The position numbers were made by a program, and so were the translations under genes. Shown one piece after another: positions 16,781 through 28,262 of a stretch of DNA of 64,000 bases; the first letter of the stretch is position 1, and every line of letters starts with the position of its first letter. Source of the DNA: Methylobacterium sp. Leaf117 (GTDB taxonomy: Bacteria; Pseudomonadota; Alphaproteobacteria; Rhizobiales; Beijerinckiaceae). Location of the stretch: the NCBI RefSeq assembly GCF_001422985.1, contig NZ_LMNL01000023.1, forward strand, positions 320,516 through 384,515, given 5' to 3'. Below the pieces are notes generated by a model that ran no database searches, was not told the DNA's origin, and saw nothing but the letters and a program-made list of their open reading frames with translations.

Positions 16781-17914
16781 TCAGCGGAAAGATTTCCGCG
16801 GGTCGAAGGCATCCCGCACGGCCTCGCCGGCGAACACCAGCAGGCTCAGCATCACCGCCACGACGAAGAAGCCGGTCAGGCCGAGCCAGGGCGCCTGTAT
16901 GTTGTCCTTGCCCTGCGCCAGCAACTCTCCGAGCGACGCAGAGCCGGGGGGGAGCCCGAAGCCGAGGAAGTCGAGCGACGTCAGCGTCCCGATTGATCCG
17001 TTGAGGATGAAGGGCAGGAAGGTCAGCGTCGCCACCATCGCGTTGGGCAGCAGGTGCCGGCTCATGATGCGGATGTTCGACAGCCCAAGGGCCCGTGCGG
17101 CGCGAACGTACTCGAAGTTGCGGGCTCGCAGAAATTCCGCGCGCACGACGCCCACGAGGGACACCCACGAGAACAACAGCAGGATACCCAGCAGGATGAA
17201 GAAGCCAGGCTCGATGAAGGCCGAGATGATGATGATGAGGTAGAGGGTCGGAATTCCGCTCCACACCTCGATGAACCGTTGCAGCGCCAGATCGACCCAG
17301 CCGCCGAAATAACCTTGGACCGCTCCCGCAACGACGCCGATCGCCGAGGAGATCAGGGCCAGGATCAGCCCGAACAGCACCGAGATGCGAAAGCCGTAGA
17401 TGATGCGGGCCAGCACGTCGCGAGTGGTGTTGTCGGTGCCGAGCCAGTGCGTCTCGAGTTCGGAGCACGACTTCCCGACATTCTGGCACTGGGCCTCCGT
17501 CAGCATCCAGGTCGGCGGCGACGGGGAGGGGGTCGGCAAGCCGTCGATGATGGTGTCGTAGGAATAGGGGATCGGGGGCCAGATCGCCCAGCCGTGATCG
17601 GCGATCTCCTTGCGGGTCTCGGCCGAGCGGTAGTTCGGGCGGGCATAGAACCCACCGAACTTCTCGTCCGGATAGTCGATCAGGACCGGGAACAGGATCT
17701 CGCCCTTGTAGGAGACCACCAAAGGGCGATCGTTCGCGATGAACTCTGCAAACAGGCTGGTCACGAACAGGGCGGAGAAAATCAGGAAGGACCAGTAGCC
17801 AAGCCGATTGCGTCGGAAATTGGCGAGCCGTCGCCGATTGAGCGGCGACAGACCGCGGGGCGGCAGCGGCAGGGCGACGGCCTGAGTCCTCTCGGGTCGC
17901 GCGACCTCGTTCAT
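16781..17914 (-). CDS. Peptide ABC transporter permease, YejE-like
   Basis: 377-residue inner-membrane permease. The N-terminal segment LSPLNRRRLANFRRNRLGYWSFLIF and the long periplasmic loop with YSYDTIIDGLPTPSPSPPTW are typical of YejE (microcin C/peptide uptake). The permease domain has the EAA loop (VRAARALGLSNIRIMSRHLLPNA) that docks to the ATPase. The start MNEVARP follows the family; the frame is open further upstream without support. The usual partners (binding protein YejA, permease YejB, ATPase YejF) are not adjacent, so this is either a displaced gene or an orphan. It follows DUF4112 by 37 bp. Confidence 0.9.
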   Translation of the reverse strand: MNEVARPERTQAVALPLPPRGLSPLNRRRLANFRRNRLGYWSFLIFSALFVTSLFAEFIANDRPLVVSYKGEILFPVLIDYPDEKFGGFYARPNYRSAETRKEIADHGWAIWPPIPYSYDTIIDGLPTPSPSPPTWMLTEAQCQNVGKSCSELETHWLGTDNTTRDVLARIIYGFRISVLFGLILALISSAIGVVAGAVQGYFGGWVDLALQRFIEVWSGIPTLYLIIIISAFIEPGFFILLGILLLFSWVSLVGVVRAEFLRARNFEYVRAARALGLSNIRIMSRHLLPNAMVATLTFLPFILNGSIGTLTSLDFLGFGLPPGSASLGELLAQGKDNIQAPWLGLTGFFVVAVMLSLLVFAGEAVRDAFDPRKSFR

Positions 17915-17951
17915 CGGGCGCCCCGTTTGCTGCCGCTCACCGAGAGGCCGC

Positions 17952-18392
17952 TCAGCCGTCGATGCGCGTCGCCGTGCCCTCGATCTCGTTCGGGCGCAGA
18001 CCGCCATGGCGCTCGAGATGGCGGCGCAGCAGGCGGACGTTGCGGCGATTGGCCTTGAAGGCCGCGTCGAACAGGTCTCCGGCCAGGGGCACCGCTCCGA
18101 GCGCTCCATCGGCCGCGATGTTCAGCGCCATCCGGGCGATTAGCCAGCGCGGGGCCCCGAGGCGACGCGCTTCCACCACGATGTAGGAGGCCAGCAGCAT
18201 CCCGGCCACATCGCCGACCACGGGAACCAGTCCGACCAGGGCGTCGATGCCCACGCGCCGGTTGAGGCCCGGGATCACGAAGGCGGAATCCATCAGGTGC
18301 GCGAACGCCTCCAGGCGCAGCAGCGTCGCCTCCCGATCGTCCGCCTTGGCGCGAAAGCGGGTCGTGGCACCGGCGGTCTGAGTGAAGTCCAT
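17952..18392 (-). CDS. DUF4112 membrane protein
   Basis: 146 residues. The DUF4112 core reads FAHLMDSAFVIPGLNRRVGIDALVGLVPVVGDVAGMLLASYIVVEARRLG, with two hydrophobic segments, then ALGAVPLAGDLFDAAFKANRRNV. Likely an inner-membrane protein of unknown role. The start MDFTQT has GGAG 7 nt upstream; an ATG 11 codons earlier is also open. It lies between an aminotransferase gene and the permease gene on the same strand. Confidence 0.88.
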   Translation of the reverse strand: MDFTQTAGATTRFRAKADDREATLLRLEAFAHLMDSAFVIPGLNRRVGIDALVGLVPVVGDVAGMLLASYIVVEARRLGAPRWLIARMALNIAADGALGAVPLAGDLFDAAFKANRRNVRLLRRHLERHGGLRPNEIEGTATRIDG

Positions 18393-18482
18393 GGTCGGGC
18401 TCCGGGCGATGCGCGGCGTTGTCATGAACGGTGATGTGGCCCCGGCGTCGCACGCCCGCAAGCGCCGTCTGCACGAACCGTT

Positions 18483-19640
18483 TCATCGGGCTGCAGGCCG
18501 CGCGACGGCCGAGAGCCGGTCGAGGGCCCGGTCCAGGACATCGTCGGCTTTGGCGAAACACAGCCGGACGAGATGGCGCACCGAGGCATCGGGATAGAAC
18601 GCGCTGATCGGGATCGCGGCGACACCGTGCTGGCGTACCAGCGTGTCGCAGAACGCGACGTCGTCGTCGCGGCCGAGCGGCGCGAGGTCCACATTGAGGA
18701 AATAGGTGCCGTGGGAGGGCAGGACACGAAATCCGCGTTCGCTCAAGCCTGCCGTCAGGCGATCGCGGGAGCGCACGAAGCGGGCGCGCATCGCCGCGAA
18801 GGAAGCGTCCTCCTTGGAGAGGCCGTAGGCCACCGCCGTCTGCAGTGCCGGAGGCGTCGTGAAGGTAAGGAACTGGTGGGCATTGGCGACGACGCGCAGG
18901 AGGGGGGCGGCCGCCATCACGAAGCCGACCTTCCAGCCCGTGAGGCCGAAGATCTTGCCGGCCGAGCCGATCTTGATGGTCCGGTCGCGCATGCCGGGAA
19001 GCGCCATCAGGGGGATATGGCGCGCTCCGTCGAAGACGATATGCTCCCAGACCTCGTCGCAGACCGCGATCACGTCGTGCCGGGTGCAGAAGGATGCGAG
19101 CAGCGCCAGATCCTCGCGCCCGAAGATCGTCGCACTGGGATTGAGCGGATTGTTGAGGATGACGAGCTTCGTCCGGTCCGAAAAGGCCTCCACGAGGGCC
19201 GCCGCATCGAGCCGGAAATGCGGCGGCTGCAGCGGCACGATCCGGGCGATTCCGCCGGCCCGGCGCACCAGCGGCAGGTAGGCGTCATAGAGGGGAGCGA
19301 ACAGCACCACCTCGTCGCCCGGCGCGATCAGGGCGAACAGGGATGCCGCGATCGCCTCGGTGGCACCCGAGGTCACCATCACCTCGGACATCGGGTCGAG
19401 ATCGAGGTCCTGGTGATGTGCGTAATGGGCCGCGATCGCCCGGCGCAACTCGGGCAGGCCCATCATCGGCGGATACTGGTTGTCACCGTGCAGAACCGCC
19501 TCGGCCGCGCTCCGGCGGACATCCTCCGGGCCGGGGTCGTCGGGAAAGCCCTGGCCGAGATTGATCGCGTTCAGGTCCCGGGCGAGGCCCGACATGACGG
19601 TGAAGATCGTCGTCGGCAGATCGGCAAGGACGGGATTCAT
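18483..19640 (-). CDS. Pyridoxal-phosphate aminotransferase, class I/II
   Basis: 385 residues. Fold type I aminotransferase with NLGQGFPD at the N-terminus, NNPLNPSATIF, CDEVWEHIVFDG and the PLP-binding lysine in KIGSAGKIFGLTGWKVGFV. These match the YbdL/methionine and kynurenine aminotransferase group. The C-terminal Arg that binds the substrate carboxylate is in VRLCFAK. The substrate is probably methionine or an aromatic amino acid, by family resemblance only. The start MNPVLADLPTTIF fits the family. First of a three-gene minus-strand run. Confidence 0.9.
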   Translation of the reverse strand: MNPVLADLPTTIFTVMSGLARDLNAINLGQGFPDDPGPEDVRRSAAEAVLHGDNQYPPMMGLPELRRAIAAHYAHHQDLDLDPMSEVMVTSGATEAIAASLFALIAPGDEVVLFAPLYDAYLPLVRRAGGIARIVPLQPPHFRLDAAALVEAFSDRTKLVILNNPLNPSATIFGREDLALLASFCTRHDVIAVCDEVWEHIVFDGARHIPLMALPGMRDRTIKIGSAGKIFGLTGWKVGFVMAAAPLLRVVANAHQFLTFTTPPALQTAVAYGLSKEDASFAAMRARFVRSRDRLTAGLSERGFRVLPSHGTYFLNVDLAPLGRDDDVAFCDTLVRQHGVAAIPISAFYPDASVRHLVRLCFAKADDVLDRALDRLSAVARPAAR

Positions 19641-19802
19641 GAGACGCTGGGTTCGAAGACAACGGGAATGACGCGGAAGCCGGAGGCGTAGCACGCTCGT
19701 TCATCCGGACGAAATGTGCGTCTCCGCACGCCTTCCCCGCCGGTCTGCTCACCGCTACCTGACGATTGTTGACTTTCATCACCCATCACTTAGGTTTCGG
19801 TT

Positions 19803-19925
19803 CACGGCTGGAGCGGCGATCGCCAGCACGGGACTTCGCCCCCTCGTTCCGGGCTTGTGTCGTTGCCGCTCCGGTCCGTTACGAGAAGAGGCCGTCGCTC
19901 ACCCCAGCGACGGCCTCTTTCGTGT
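19803..19925 (+). ncRNA. Candidate small RNA with intrinsic terminator
   Basis: A gene-free stretch carries a possible promoter (TTGACT at 19769-19774, 16-bp spacer, TAGGTT at 19791-19796). Next comes a long foldable segment closed by GGAGCGGC (19810-19817) with GCCGCTCC (19865-19872), then a strong terminator hairpin. The expected transcript is about 120 nt. No coding frame fits. I cannot match it to a known RNA family; 4.5S and tmRNA motifs are absent. The rest of the 19641-20402 interval shows no gene. Confidence 0.4.
19886..19919 (+). terminator. Intrinsic terminator between divergent genes
   Basis: A 14-bp perfect stem (AAGAGGCCGTCGCT with its complement), 6-nt loop CACCCC, ending in CTCTTTC. 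It stands between two divergent genes that need no terminator, so it must serve an unannotated transcript. Confidence 0.7.
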
Positions 19926-20371
19926 CGACTTGAGACTCACCTTGCGGGGAATTGCCAACCCGCCCGTCTTCTCGCCCGCCGGATGTTCGATCGCCCGTTG
20001 CGGGCCCTCGTTGAAGACCGGCGCGCCAGCAATATCGTGGAAACGCGAAGGCCGTACTGGCGTCGTATTGGTCTCCTAGAACCCGTCGCATGCCGTGTCG
20101 CGACTGCCATGATGACGTGGGACCGGCCGGGGCAACGAATTCCGTATCCCTGCTCGGAAGACGTCCCGCACCGGCCCGTGGTGCGAGCCGGGTGCGACGT
20201 TGCCCGATCCTGGCCCGGGGCGCGCGCCGGTCTTATCTGACGTCGACCCGGAGCATCCGTGGTTGCTGTCTCCGCACGAGCGGGCCGGCGGTTCCGAATG
20301 GACTGGTGGTCGAATTCGCATGTCTCGTGAGAGTCCGCCGAATCTCCCGCTCGCAACGCCGGCTGCAACAC

Positions 20372-20409
20372 GCCATGATCGTCAGGCCATGATCGTCACG
20401 CCATGAACG
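20372..20409 (+). repeat. 14-bp tandem repeat at the mdtA start codon
   Basis: Two identical 14-bp units GCCATGATCGTCA(G/C) are followed by a third partial unit GCCATGAACG that contains the efflux adaptor start. ATGs therefore occur at 20375, 20389 and 20403, each in a different frame. Confidence 0.8.
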
Positions 20410-21848
20410 AAACCTCGCCCATCCGCACCGAGACAGCGCGCGAGTACCCGGGAACGCTGCCTGGCGACGCGCGCCCGCGGGAGACGCCCGTTGCACCGCC
20501 CGTCGGGCGCCGCAGCCGGGCTCGCTTCTGGTTCATCCTGCTCCTGATCCTGGCAGGCGCCGGCTATGCCGGATATCGCTTCTACCTCGCTCCGAAGTCG
20601 GAGACTCAGGTCGCTACCGCGCCCGGGCGCGGCAAGGGTTCGGGTGGACGCGGCGGCCACGCAGAGCCGCCCCAGGCGGTCGGCATCGCTACGGTCGCGC
20701 CCGGCGACGTCCCGATCGTGCTGGCGGGCCTCGGCACGGTGACGCCGCTCGCCACCGTCACGGTGCGCTCGCAGATCAGCGGCTATCTCACGGAGATCGG
20801 CTTTCGCGAGGGGCAAACCGTCAAGAAGGGCGATTTCCTCGCTCAGATCGATTCGCGCCCCTACGAGGCTCAGCTCGCCCAGTACCAGGGCCAATTGATG
20901 CGGGATCAGGCGCTGCTGCAGAATTCGAAGCTCGATCTCGCCCGCTTCCAGCGGCTCTCTCAACAGGATTCGATCTCGAAACAGAACGTCGACACGCAAG
21001 GCGCCCTCGTCAAGCAGAACGAGGGCACGGTGGCGGCCGACCAGGCCCTCGTCGACCAGCAGAAGCTCAACATCACCTACACCCGCATCGTCTCGCCGGT
21101 GGAGGGTCGCGTCGGCCTGCGCCAGATCGATCAGGGCAACTACATCACGGCTGCCTCGACCAGCATCGTGGTGGTGACCCAGCTCCACCCGATCTCGGTG
21201 GTCTTCACCCTGCCGGAGGACGACGTCGCGCGGGTGATGCGCCGCGTGCGCTCCGGCGCCAAGCTCGCCGTCACGGCCTACGACCGGGGTGACACCAACA
21301 TCATCGCCACCGGCGTCCTCGACACCGTGGACAACCAGATCGATACCACCACGGGCACGGTGAAGCTGCGGGCGATCTTCGAGAATCAGGACGACGCGCT
21401 GTTCCCCAATCAGTTCGTCAACGCCAAGCTCGTGGTCGATACCGTGCGCGACGCGCCCATCGTTCCGACCGCGGCGATCCTGCGCGGCACCCCGGGCACC
21501 TACGTCTACCTGCTGCAGGGGGACGACAAGGTGGTGGTCCGCCCGGTCAAGCTCGGCGAGGCGGACGGCCCGCGGACGGTGGTCACCGAGGGCTTGAGCG
21601 TCGGCGACCGCGTGGTCGTCGACGGCACCGATCGTCTGCGTGACAACGCCCCCGTGCGCATCACCGAGGAGGCCGGCAAGACTCGGACCGGCGCGCCTGG
21701 CAATCGCCCCACCGCCGATGGGGCCGCGATGCCGGCCGCCGCGCCGGTGACGGAGGGCGCCAAGCCCGATGCCGCCAAGGCGGATGCCGTCGCGCCCGAA
21801 GGCCAGAAACGCGAGCGCCGCCGGCAACGTCCGGCCGAGGCGCAATGA
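20403..21848 (+). CDS. mdtA: RND efflux periplasmic adaptor subunit, MdtA-like
   Basis: 481 residues. It has a short cytosolic N-terminus, one membrane anchor ([25 protein letters not shown]) and the membrane-fusion-protein layout: lipoyl halves ([25 protein letters not shown] and [19 protein letters not shown]) around an alpha-hairpin, then a beta-barrel with [12 protein letters not shown]. The C-terminal 60 residues are Ala/Pro/Lys-rich and low in complexity. It is the first gene of a four-gene efflux operon. The start was chosen by frame; two decoy ATGs lie upstream in the 14-bp repeat. Confidence 0.93.
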   Translation: MNETSPIRTETAREYPGTLPGDARPRETPVAPPVGRRSRARFWFILLLILAGAGYAGYRFYLAPKSETQVATAPGRGKGSGGRGGHAEPPQAVGIATVAPGDVPIVLAGLGTVTPLATVTVRSQISGYLTEIGFREGQTVKKGDFLAQIDSRPYEAQLAQYQGQLMRDQALLQNSKLDLARFQRLSQQDSISKQNVDTQGALVKQNEGTVAADQALVDQQKLNITYTRIVSPVEGRVGLRQIDQGNYITAASTSIVVVTQLHPISVVFTLPEDDVARVMRRVRSGAKLAVTAYDRGDTNIIATGVLDTVDNQIDTTTGTVKLRAIFENQDDALFPNQFVNAKLVVDTVRDAPIVPTAAILRGTPGTYVYLLQGDDKVVVRPVKLGEADGPRTVVTEGLSVGDRVVVDGTDRLRDNAPVRITEEAGKTRTGAPGNRPTADGAAMPAAAPVTEGAKPDAAKADAVAPEGQKRERRRQRPAEAQ

Positions 21849-21852
21849 GCCG

Positions 21853-24800
21853 ATGAATCCGTCCCGCCTCTTCATTCTGCGGCCCGTCGCCACCACGCTG
21901 TTCATGCTGGCGATCCTGCTGGTCGGCATGGTGTCGTATTTGAACCTGCCGGTCTCGGCGCTGCCGTCGGTCGATTACCCGACGATCCAGATCCAGACCT
22001 TCTATCCGGGCGCGAGCCCGGAGGTGATGACCTCGGCGGTGACGGCCCCCCTGGAGCGGCAGTTCGGACAGCTCGCCAACCTTAACCAGATGACGTCGCA
22101 GAGTTCGGCCGGCGCCTCCGTCATCACCCTGCAGTTCAGCCTGGATCTCGCCCTCGACATCGCCGAGCAGCAGGTCCAGGCCGCGATCAATGCGGCCGGC
22201 AACCTGCTGCCCTCCGACCTGCCAGCGCCCCCGATCTACGCCAAGGTCAACCCGGCCGACGCACCGATTCTGACCCTGGCGCTCACCTCAAAGACCCTGC
22301 CGCTCACGGAAGTGCGCGATCTGGCCGAGACGCGACTGGCCCAGAAGATCTCTCAGGTGGCCGGCGTCGGCCTCGTCAGCACCGGCGGTGGGCAGCGCCC
22401 CGCCGTACGCATCCGCTTCAACGCTCGCGCCCTAGCGGCCTATGGCCTCAACATCGACGACCTGCGCACCACGGTCACCAACCTCAACGTCAACACCCCC
22501 AAGGGGACCATCGACGGGCCGACACAGTCCTATTCCATCAACGCCAACGACCAGATCCGCGACCCGAAGGCCTATGACGATGCGATCATCGCCTACAAGA
22601 ACGGCGCACCGGTCCGGCTCTCGGACGTCGCCGACGTGGTCAACGGTCCCGAGAACACCAAGCTCGGCGCCTGGATGGACGAGACGCCCGCAGTCATCCT
22701 GAACATTCAGCGCCAGCCCGGCGCCAACGTCATCAGTACCGTCGACAAGATCAAGGCGCTGCTGCCCCAGCTTCAGGCGACCCTGCCGGCCGCCATCGGC
22801 GTCACCGTGCTCACCGACCGCACCACCACCATCCGTGCCTCGGTCCACGACGTCCAGGTGGAACTGGCGCTGGCCATCGGCCTCGTGGTGCTGGTGATCT
22901 TCCTCTTCCTGCGCAGCGTTTCGGCGACCCTGATCCCGAGCCTGTCGGTGCCGCTCTCCCTGATCGGCTCCCTGGCGGTGATGGATCTCTACGGCTTCTC
23001 CCTCGACAACCTGTCGCTGATGGCTCTCACCATCGCCACCGGCTTCGTCGTCGACGACGCCATCGTGGTGATCGAGAACATCGCCCGCCACGTGGAGGAG
23101 GGCGACTCGCCCTTGGAGGCCGCGCTCAAGGGCAGCCGCGAGATCGGTTTCACCATCATCTCGCTCACGGTCTCGCTAATCGCCGTGCTGATCCCGCTCC
23201 TGTTCATGGGCGACGTGGTCGGGCGCCTGTTCCATGAATTCGCCATCACGCTGGCCGCCACCATCATCATCTCGGCGGTGGTCTCGCTCACCCTCGTGCC
23301 AATGCTGTGCGCGCGCCTGCTGAAGGCGCATGTGCCCGGTGTCCAGGACCGTCACGAGGGACCCATCGCGCGCAGCGCGCGCCGCTTCATGGACGGAATC
23401 ATCGCAGGCTATGGCCGCATGCTGCGGGTGGTGCTGCGCCACCAGACGCTGACGCTGATCGTCACCCTCGGTACGATCGCGCTCACCGCCTACCTGTTCC
23501 TTGTGATCCCCAAGGGGTTCTTCCCGGTGCAGGATACCGGCGTCATCCAGGGCGTGACCCAGGCCGACCAGACCGTCTCCTACGCGGCGATGGCCGAGCG
23601 CCAGCAGAAGCTCGCCGCCATCGTGCTGAAAGACCCGGATGTGCAGAGCCTGTCCTCCTTCATCGGAGTCGACGGCCAGAACGTGACCCTGAATTCCGGA
23701 CGCTTCCTGATCAACCTGAAGCCGCAGGATCAGCGCATCGCCCGCGCGCCCGAGATCATCGAGCGGCTCAAGGCAGCCACGACCAATGTCGCGGGCATCC
23801 GCCTCTACCTGCAATCGGTGCAGGACCTCACCATCGACACGGCGGTCGGGGCGACGCAGTACCAGGTCATCCTGGAGAACCCGAACCTGACCGAGTTCGA
23901 GACCTGGGTCCCGCGCTTCGTGCGGGCGTTGCAGGCCTCCCCGCTGCTGATGGACGTGGCAAGCGACCTGCAGGCGAGCGGGCTGGCGGCCTACATCACC
24001 ATCGACCGCCCCACCGCCGGCCGCTACGGCATCACCCCGGCCACCGTCGACAACGCCCTCTACGACGCCTTCGGCCAGCGCATCATCTCGACCATCTTCA
24101 CCCAGTCGAACCAGTACCGGGTCATCCTCGAAGCCGATCCCGACCTGCACAAGACCATCGAGAGCCTGGACCACATTTACCTGCCGTCCTCGACCGTGGC
24201 CGCAGGCCAGGTCCCGCTCTCGGCGGTGGCGCGGGTGAGCGAACGGCGGGCCCCCTTGCTGATCAGCCATCTCGGCCAGTTCCCCGCCACCACGGTGTCG
24301 TTCAACCTCGCCCCCGGAGCAGCCCTCGGCGACGCGGTCACGGCGGTGGAGGCGGCCCGTCAGTCGATCGACCTGCCGCCGAGCTTCCGCGTCGTACCGC
24401 AGGGCTCGGTCTTCGCCTTCCAGTCGGCGCTCTCGAACCAGCTCTTCCTGGTGCTGGCCGCCATCGTGACCGTCTATATCGTGCTCGGCGTGCTCTACGA
24501 GAGCTTCATCCACCCGATCACCATCCTGTCGACGCTGCCCTCGGCCGGGATCGGGGCGCTGATCGGGCTGATGCTGTTCGGGCTCTCCCTCGACATCATC
24601 GCGATCATCGGCATCGTGCTCCTCATCGGCATCGTGAAGAAGAACGCCATCATGATGATCGACTTCGCGCTCCAGGCGGAGCGCGAGGAAGGCATGAGTC
24701 CGCGCGACGCGATCTACGAGGCCTGCATTCTGCGCTTCCGGCCGATCCTGATGACCACGCTGGCGGCCCTGTTCGCGGCGGTGCCGCTGATCGTCGGCAC

Positions 24801-24978
24801 CGGCGTCGGCTCGGAACTGCGCCAGCCACTCGGTATCGTCATCGCCGGTGGCCTCATCGTCAGCCAGGTGCTGACCCTGTTCACCACGCCGGTGATCTAC
24901 CTCGCCTTCGATCGCCTGGAGCGCCGCCTGTCTGGCCGCCGCGCCGGCGGGGCCGACAGCGTCGAGGCGCTGCCGTGA
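21853..24978 (+). CDS. mdtB: RND efflux inner-membrane transporter, MdtB-like
   Basis: 1041 residues, the usual RND length. N-terminal helix [40 protein letters not shown]. Twelve transmembrane segments in two repeats with large periplasmic loops. The proton-relay Asp pair lies in [17 protein letters not shown] in TM4. The C-terminal half has [20 protein letters not shown], the HAE1-family signature. It lies 4 bp after mdtA and overlaps the next pump gene in GTGA. In enterobacteria MdtB and MdtC form a mixed trimer, which the coupling here supports. Confidence 0.95.
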   Translation: MNPSRLFILRPVATTLFMLAILLVGMVSYLNLPVSALPSVDYPTIQIQTFYPGASPEVMTSAVTAPLERQFGQLANLNQMTSQSSAGASVITLQFSLDLALDIAEQQVQAAINAAGNLLPSDLPAPPIYAKVNPADAPILTLALTSKTLPLTEVRDLAETRLAQKISQVAGVGLVSTGGGQRPAVRIRFNARALAAYGLNIDDLRTTVTNLNVNTPKGTIDGPTQSYSINANDQIRDPKAYDDAIIAYKNGAPVRLSDVADVVNGPENTKLGAWMDETPAVILNIQRQPGANVISTVDKIKALLPQLQATLPAAIGVTVLTDRTTTIRASVHDVQVELALAIGLVVLVIFLFLRSVSATLIPSLSVPLSLIGSLAVMDLYGFSLDNLSLMALTIATGFVVDDAIVVIENIARHVEEGDSPLEAALKGSREIGFTIISLTVSLIAVLIPLLFMGDVVGRLFHEFAITLAATIIISAVVSLTLVPMLCARLLKAHVPGVQDRHEGPIARSARRFMDGIIAGYGRMLRVVLRHQTLTLIVTLGTIALTAYLFLVIPKGFFPVQDTGVIQGVTQADQTVSYAAMAERQQKLAAIVLKDPDVQSLSSFIGVDGQNVTLNSGRFLINLKPQDQRIARAPEIIERLKAATTNVAGIRLYLQSVQDLTIDTAVGATQYQVILENPNLTEFETWVPRFVRALQASPLLMDVASDLQASGLAAYITIDRPTAGRYGITPATVDNALYDAFGQRIISTIFTQSNQYRVILEADPDLHKTIESLDHIYLPSSTVAAGQVPLSAVARVSERRAPLLISHLGQFPATTVSFNLAPGAALGDAVTAVEAARQSIDLPPSFRVVPQGSVFAFQSALSNQLFLVLAAIVTVYIVLGVLYESFIHPITILSTLPSAGIGALIGLMLFGLSLDIIAIIGIVLLIGIVKKNAIMMIDFALQAEREEGMSPRDAIYEACILRFRPILMTTLAALFAAVPLIVGTGVGSELRQPLGIVIAGGLIVSQVLTLFTTPVIYLAFDRLERRLSGRRAGGADSVEALP

Positions 24979-27900
24979 ACGTCTCCGAGCCGTTCATCCG
25001 GCGGCCGGTCGCCACCACGCTGCTGACCATCGGCGTGCTGCTCGCCGGCATCTTCGCCTTCCTGAAGCTGCCGGTCGCGCCGCTGCCGCAGGTGGATTTT
25101 CCCGTCATCCTGGTCCAGGCGCAGATGGCCGGCGCTTCGCCCGAGACCATGGCAACCACCGTGGCGGCGCCCCTGGAACGCCGCCTCGGCGCCATCGCGG
25201 ACGTCACCGAGATGACCTCGACGAGTTCGCTGGGTTCGGTCCGCCTCGTCCTGATGTTCGGGCTCAACCGCGACATCGACGGCGCGGCCCGGGACGTCCA
25301 GGCGGCGATCAACGCCGCCCGGGCCGATCTGCCGACGGCGCTCCGGTCGAATCCCACCTATCGGAAATTCAACCCGGCCGACGCGCCAATCCTGATCCTG
25401 GGCCTGACCTCAGATACCCTGACGCCGGGACAACTCTACGATTCCGCCGCCACGGTGGTGCAGCAGAAGATGTCCCAGCTTCCCGGGGTCGGGAACGTCG
25501 ACATCGGAGGCTCCTCGCTCCCGGCGGTGCGGGTCGAACTCGATCCGACGGCTTTGTTCAATTACGGGATTGGGCTCGAGGGCATCCGCGCGGCGCTCGC
25601 ATCCGCCAACGCGAATTCGCCGAAGGGCGCCATCGAGACCGAGACGCGTCACTACCAGCTCTATGCCAACGACCAGGGCCGGGTGGCGGCCGACTACCGG
25701 GATCTCGTCGTGGCCTATCGCAACGGCGCCGCCGTGCGTCTCACCGATGTCGGCCAGATCGAGGACTCGGTGGAGGACCGGCGCAACCTCGGGCTCGTCA
25801 ATGGCAAGCCAGGCGTGATCCTGTTCATCTACAAGCAGCCGGGGTCCAACGTCGTCGACACGATCAAGGGGCTGAAGGCCGCGATCCCGCAGGTGAAGGC
25901 GGCGCTTCCGGGCGACATCGACCTCATGGTCACGGGCGACCGCAGCGCCACCATCCGGGCCTCCCTGGCCGAGACCGAGGAGACGCTGCTGATCGCGGTC
26001 GTCCTCGTCGTCTTCGTGGTGTTCCTGTTTCTGCGCTCGGGCCGCGCCACGCTGATCCCGGCGGTGGCGGTACCGATCTCCATCGTCGGCACCTACTCGG
26101 CGATGTACCTGCTCGATTACAGCCTCAACATCCTGTCGCTGATGGCGCTGATCATCGCCACGGGATTCGTGGTCGACGACGCCATCGTGGTCCTGGAGAA
26201 CATCCAGCGCCACATCGAGAAGGGCAGGCCCCGGGTCGAGGCGGCCCTTCTCGGCTCACGCGAAGTCGGCTTCACCGTCATCTCCATGAGCCTGTCGCTC
26301 ATCGCGGTGTTCCTGCCGATTCTGCTGATGGGCGGCATCGTCGGGCGCCTGTTCCAGGAATTCGCCGTCACGCTGTCGCTGGCGATCCTCATCTCGCTGG
26401 TGCTCTCGCTCACCACCACGCCGATGATGTGCGCGCTGCTGCTGCGGCGCGAGGCACCTCATCGGGCCGTGCGGCCGAACGGGTTCGTGCGCGTCCTGGA
26501 GGCCGGATTCGACGGGATGCTGAGGGGCTACGAACGCACCCTGCGCATCGCCCTGCGCCATCGTCGTCTGGTAGCCCTCTCGCTGCTCGCGACCGTGGGC
26601 CTGAACGTCTACCTCTACATCATCGTGCCGAAGGGCTTCTTCCCCGAGCAGGATACGGGACAGATGATGGGCGGCATCCAGGCCGACCAGCGCATCTCGT
26701 TTCAATCGATGAAGCAGAAGCTGGAGCAGGCCACTGCCATAGTGCAGGCCGACCCGGCGGTCGACAGCGTCGTGGGCTTCACCGGCGGGCGCGGCACCAA
26801 CTCGGCCAACGTCTTCGTGGGCCTCAAGCCCCGGGGCGAGCGCGATTCGATCACCGCCGTGATGGCGCGCCTGCGCCCGAAGCTGTCCCGTGTCGCCGGC
26901 GCCCGGCTCTACCTGTATCCGCGCCAGGATCTGCGCATGGGCGGCCGCCAGAGCTTCGCCCAATACCAGTACACCCTTCAGGGCGACACGGCGGAAGAGC
27001 TCTACGCCGCTGCGCCGAAGCTGGTTCAGGCGCTGCAGAAGAACCCGATCTTCGGGGACGTCACCTCGGACCAGCAGGAGGGCGGCCTCGAAAGCCGCCT
27101 CGTCATCGATCGGGCCACGGCTTTCCGCTACGGCCTGACTCCGGACAAGATCGACAACACGCTCTACGACGCCTTCGGCCAGCGTCAGGTCTCGACGATC
27201 TACAATCCTCTCAATCAATATCACGTCGTGATGGAGATCGCGCCGCGCTACCTCCAGAGCCCCGACACCCTGAAGATGCTTTACGTCTCGACTTCGGGCG
27301 GCAAGGCCCGGGGTTCGGCCACCACCAACGCGGTGGCGGGCACGGTGGCGGGTGGCCCGGCCTCCGCGGGCACGGCGGCAACGGCCGATGCGACGGCCGC
27401 CAGCATCGCGACCGACTCCGCCCGGAACGCGGCCGCCAACGCCATCGCGGGCGGCAAGGGCGGCGCCTCGTCGAGCGCGCCGGTCTCGAGCGCCAAGGAG
27501 ACCATGATTCCGCTCTCGGCCTTCGCCCGCCTGGAGACCGGCAACGCGCCTGTGCAGGTGAGCCACCAGGGCCTGTTCGTCGCCACCACGGTCTCGTTCA
27601 ATCTCGTGCCCGGCAAGAGCCTGTCCGATGCCACCGCCGCCATCGAGCAGGCGATCACCGATCTGCGCCTGCCTGCCACCATCCACGGCGAGTTCGCAGG
27701 CTCGGCCAAAAGCTTCCAGGAATCGTCCTCACGCCAGCCCTTGCTGATCCTGGCCGCGCTGCTGGCGGTCTATACGATTCTCGGCATCCTCTACGAGAGC
27801 TTCATCCACCCCATCACGATCCTGTCGACGCTGCCCTCGGCCGGCATCGGTGCTCTGCTGGCACTTCTCGTCTCCGGCACCGAATTCACCGTCATCGCGC

Positions 27901-28262
27901 TGATCGCGGTCTTCCTGCTCATCGGCATCGTCAAGAAGAACGCGATCATGATGATCGACTTCGCCCTCGATGCCGAGCGTACGCACGGAGCCTCCCCGCA
28001 GGATGCGATCTTCGAGGCCTGCCTCTTGCGCTTCCGCCCGATCATGATGACAACGCTCGCCGCGATGCTCGGTGCATTGCCCCTCATCCTCGCCGGCGGG
28101 GAGGGCTCCGAACTGCGCCGGCCCCTCGGCATCGCCATCGTCGGCGGCCTGATCGTGAGCCAGATCCTGACCCTCTACACCACCCCCGTCGTGTACCTGT
28201 ATCTCGACCGGCTGCGCCGCCGCGCGCCGGCGGACGGCACCGCGCTGAGCCCGGCCGAATGA
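24975..28262 (+). CDS. mdtC: RND efflux inner-membrane transporter, MdtC-like, with Ala-rich insertion
   Basis: 1095 residues starting at GTG ([23 protein letters not shown]), overlapping mdtB by 4 nt. It has the same RND architecture, with [17 protein letters not shown] in TM4 and [22 protein letters not shown] near the end. It differs from its partner by an insertion of about 67 residues (around residues 772-845) in the second periplasmic loop. The insertion is rich in Ala, Gly, Ser and Thr with several AGG and TAA turns, just before [11 protein letters not shown]. Its overlap with the outer-membrane gene (ATGA) completes a tightly coupled operon. Confidence 0.95.
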   Translation: MNVSEPFIRRPVATTLLTIGVLLAGIFAFLKLPVAPLPQVDFPVILVQAQMAGASPETMATTVAAPLERRLGAIADVTEMTSTSSLGSVRLVLMFGLNRDIDGAARDVQAAINAARADLPTALRSNPTYRKFNPADAPILILGLTSDTLTPGQLYDSAATVVQQKMSQLPGVGNVDIGGSSLPAVRVELDPTALFNYGIGLEGIRAALASANANSPKGAIETETRHYQLYANDQGRVAADYRDLVVAYRNGAAVRLTDVGQIEDSVEDRRNLGLVNGKPGVILFIYKQPGSNVVDTIKGLKAAIPQVKAALPGDIDLMVTGDRSATIRASLAETEETLLIAVVLVVFVVFLFLRSGRATLIPAVAVPISIVGTYSAMYLLDYSLNILSLMALIIATGFVVDDAIVVLENIQRHIEKGRPRVEAALLGSREVGFTVISMSLSLIAVFLPILLMGGIVGRLFQEFAVTLSLAILISLVLSLTTTPMMCALLLRREAPHRAVRPNGFVRVLEAGFDGMLRGYERTLRIALRHRRLVALSLLATVGLNVYLYIIVPKGFFPEQDTGQMMGGIQADQRISFQSMKQKLEQATAIVQADPAVDSVVGFTGGRGTNSANVFVGLKPRGERDSITAVMARLRPKLSRVAGARLYLYPRQDLRMGGRQSFAQYQYTLQGDTAEELYAAAPKLVQALQKNPIFGDVTSDQQEGGLESRLVIDRATAFRYGLTPDKIDNTLYDAFGQRQVSTIYNPLNQYHVVMEIAPRYLQSPDTLKMLYVSTSGGKARGSATTNAVAGTVAGGPASAGTAATADATAASIATDSARNAAANAIAGGKGGASSSAPVSSAKETMIPLSAFARLETGNAPVQVSHQGLFVATTVSFNLVPGKSLSDATAAIEQAITDLRLPATIHGEFAGSAKSFQESSSRQPLLILAALLAVYTILGILYESFIHPITILSTLPSAGIGALLALLVSGTEFTVIALIAVFLLIGIVKKNAIMMIDFALDAERTHGASPQDAIFEACLLRFRPIMMTTLAAMLGALPLILAGGEGSELRRPLGIAIVGGLIVSQILTLYTTPVVYLYLDRLRRRAPADGTALSPAE

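Noticed and set aside
23307..28262. A 1651-codon frame that would fuse nonsense sequence to the MdtC-like pump
   Set aside because: The first part is an out-of-frame reading of mdtB; the true pump starts at the GTG at 24975.
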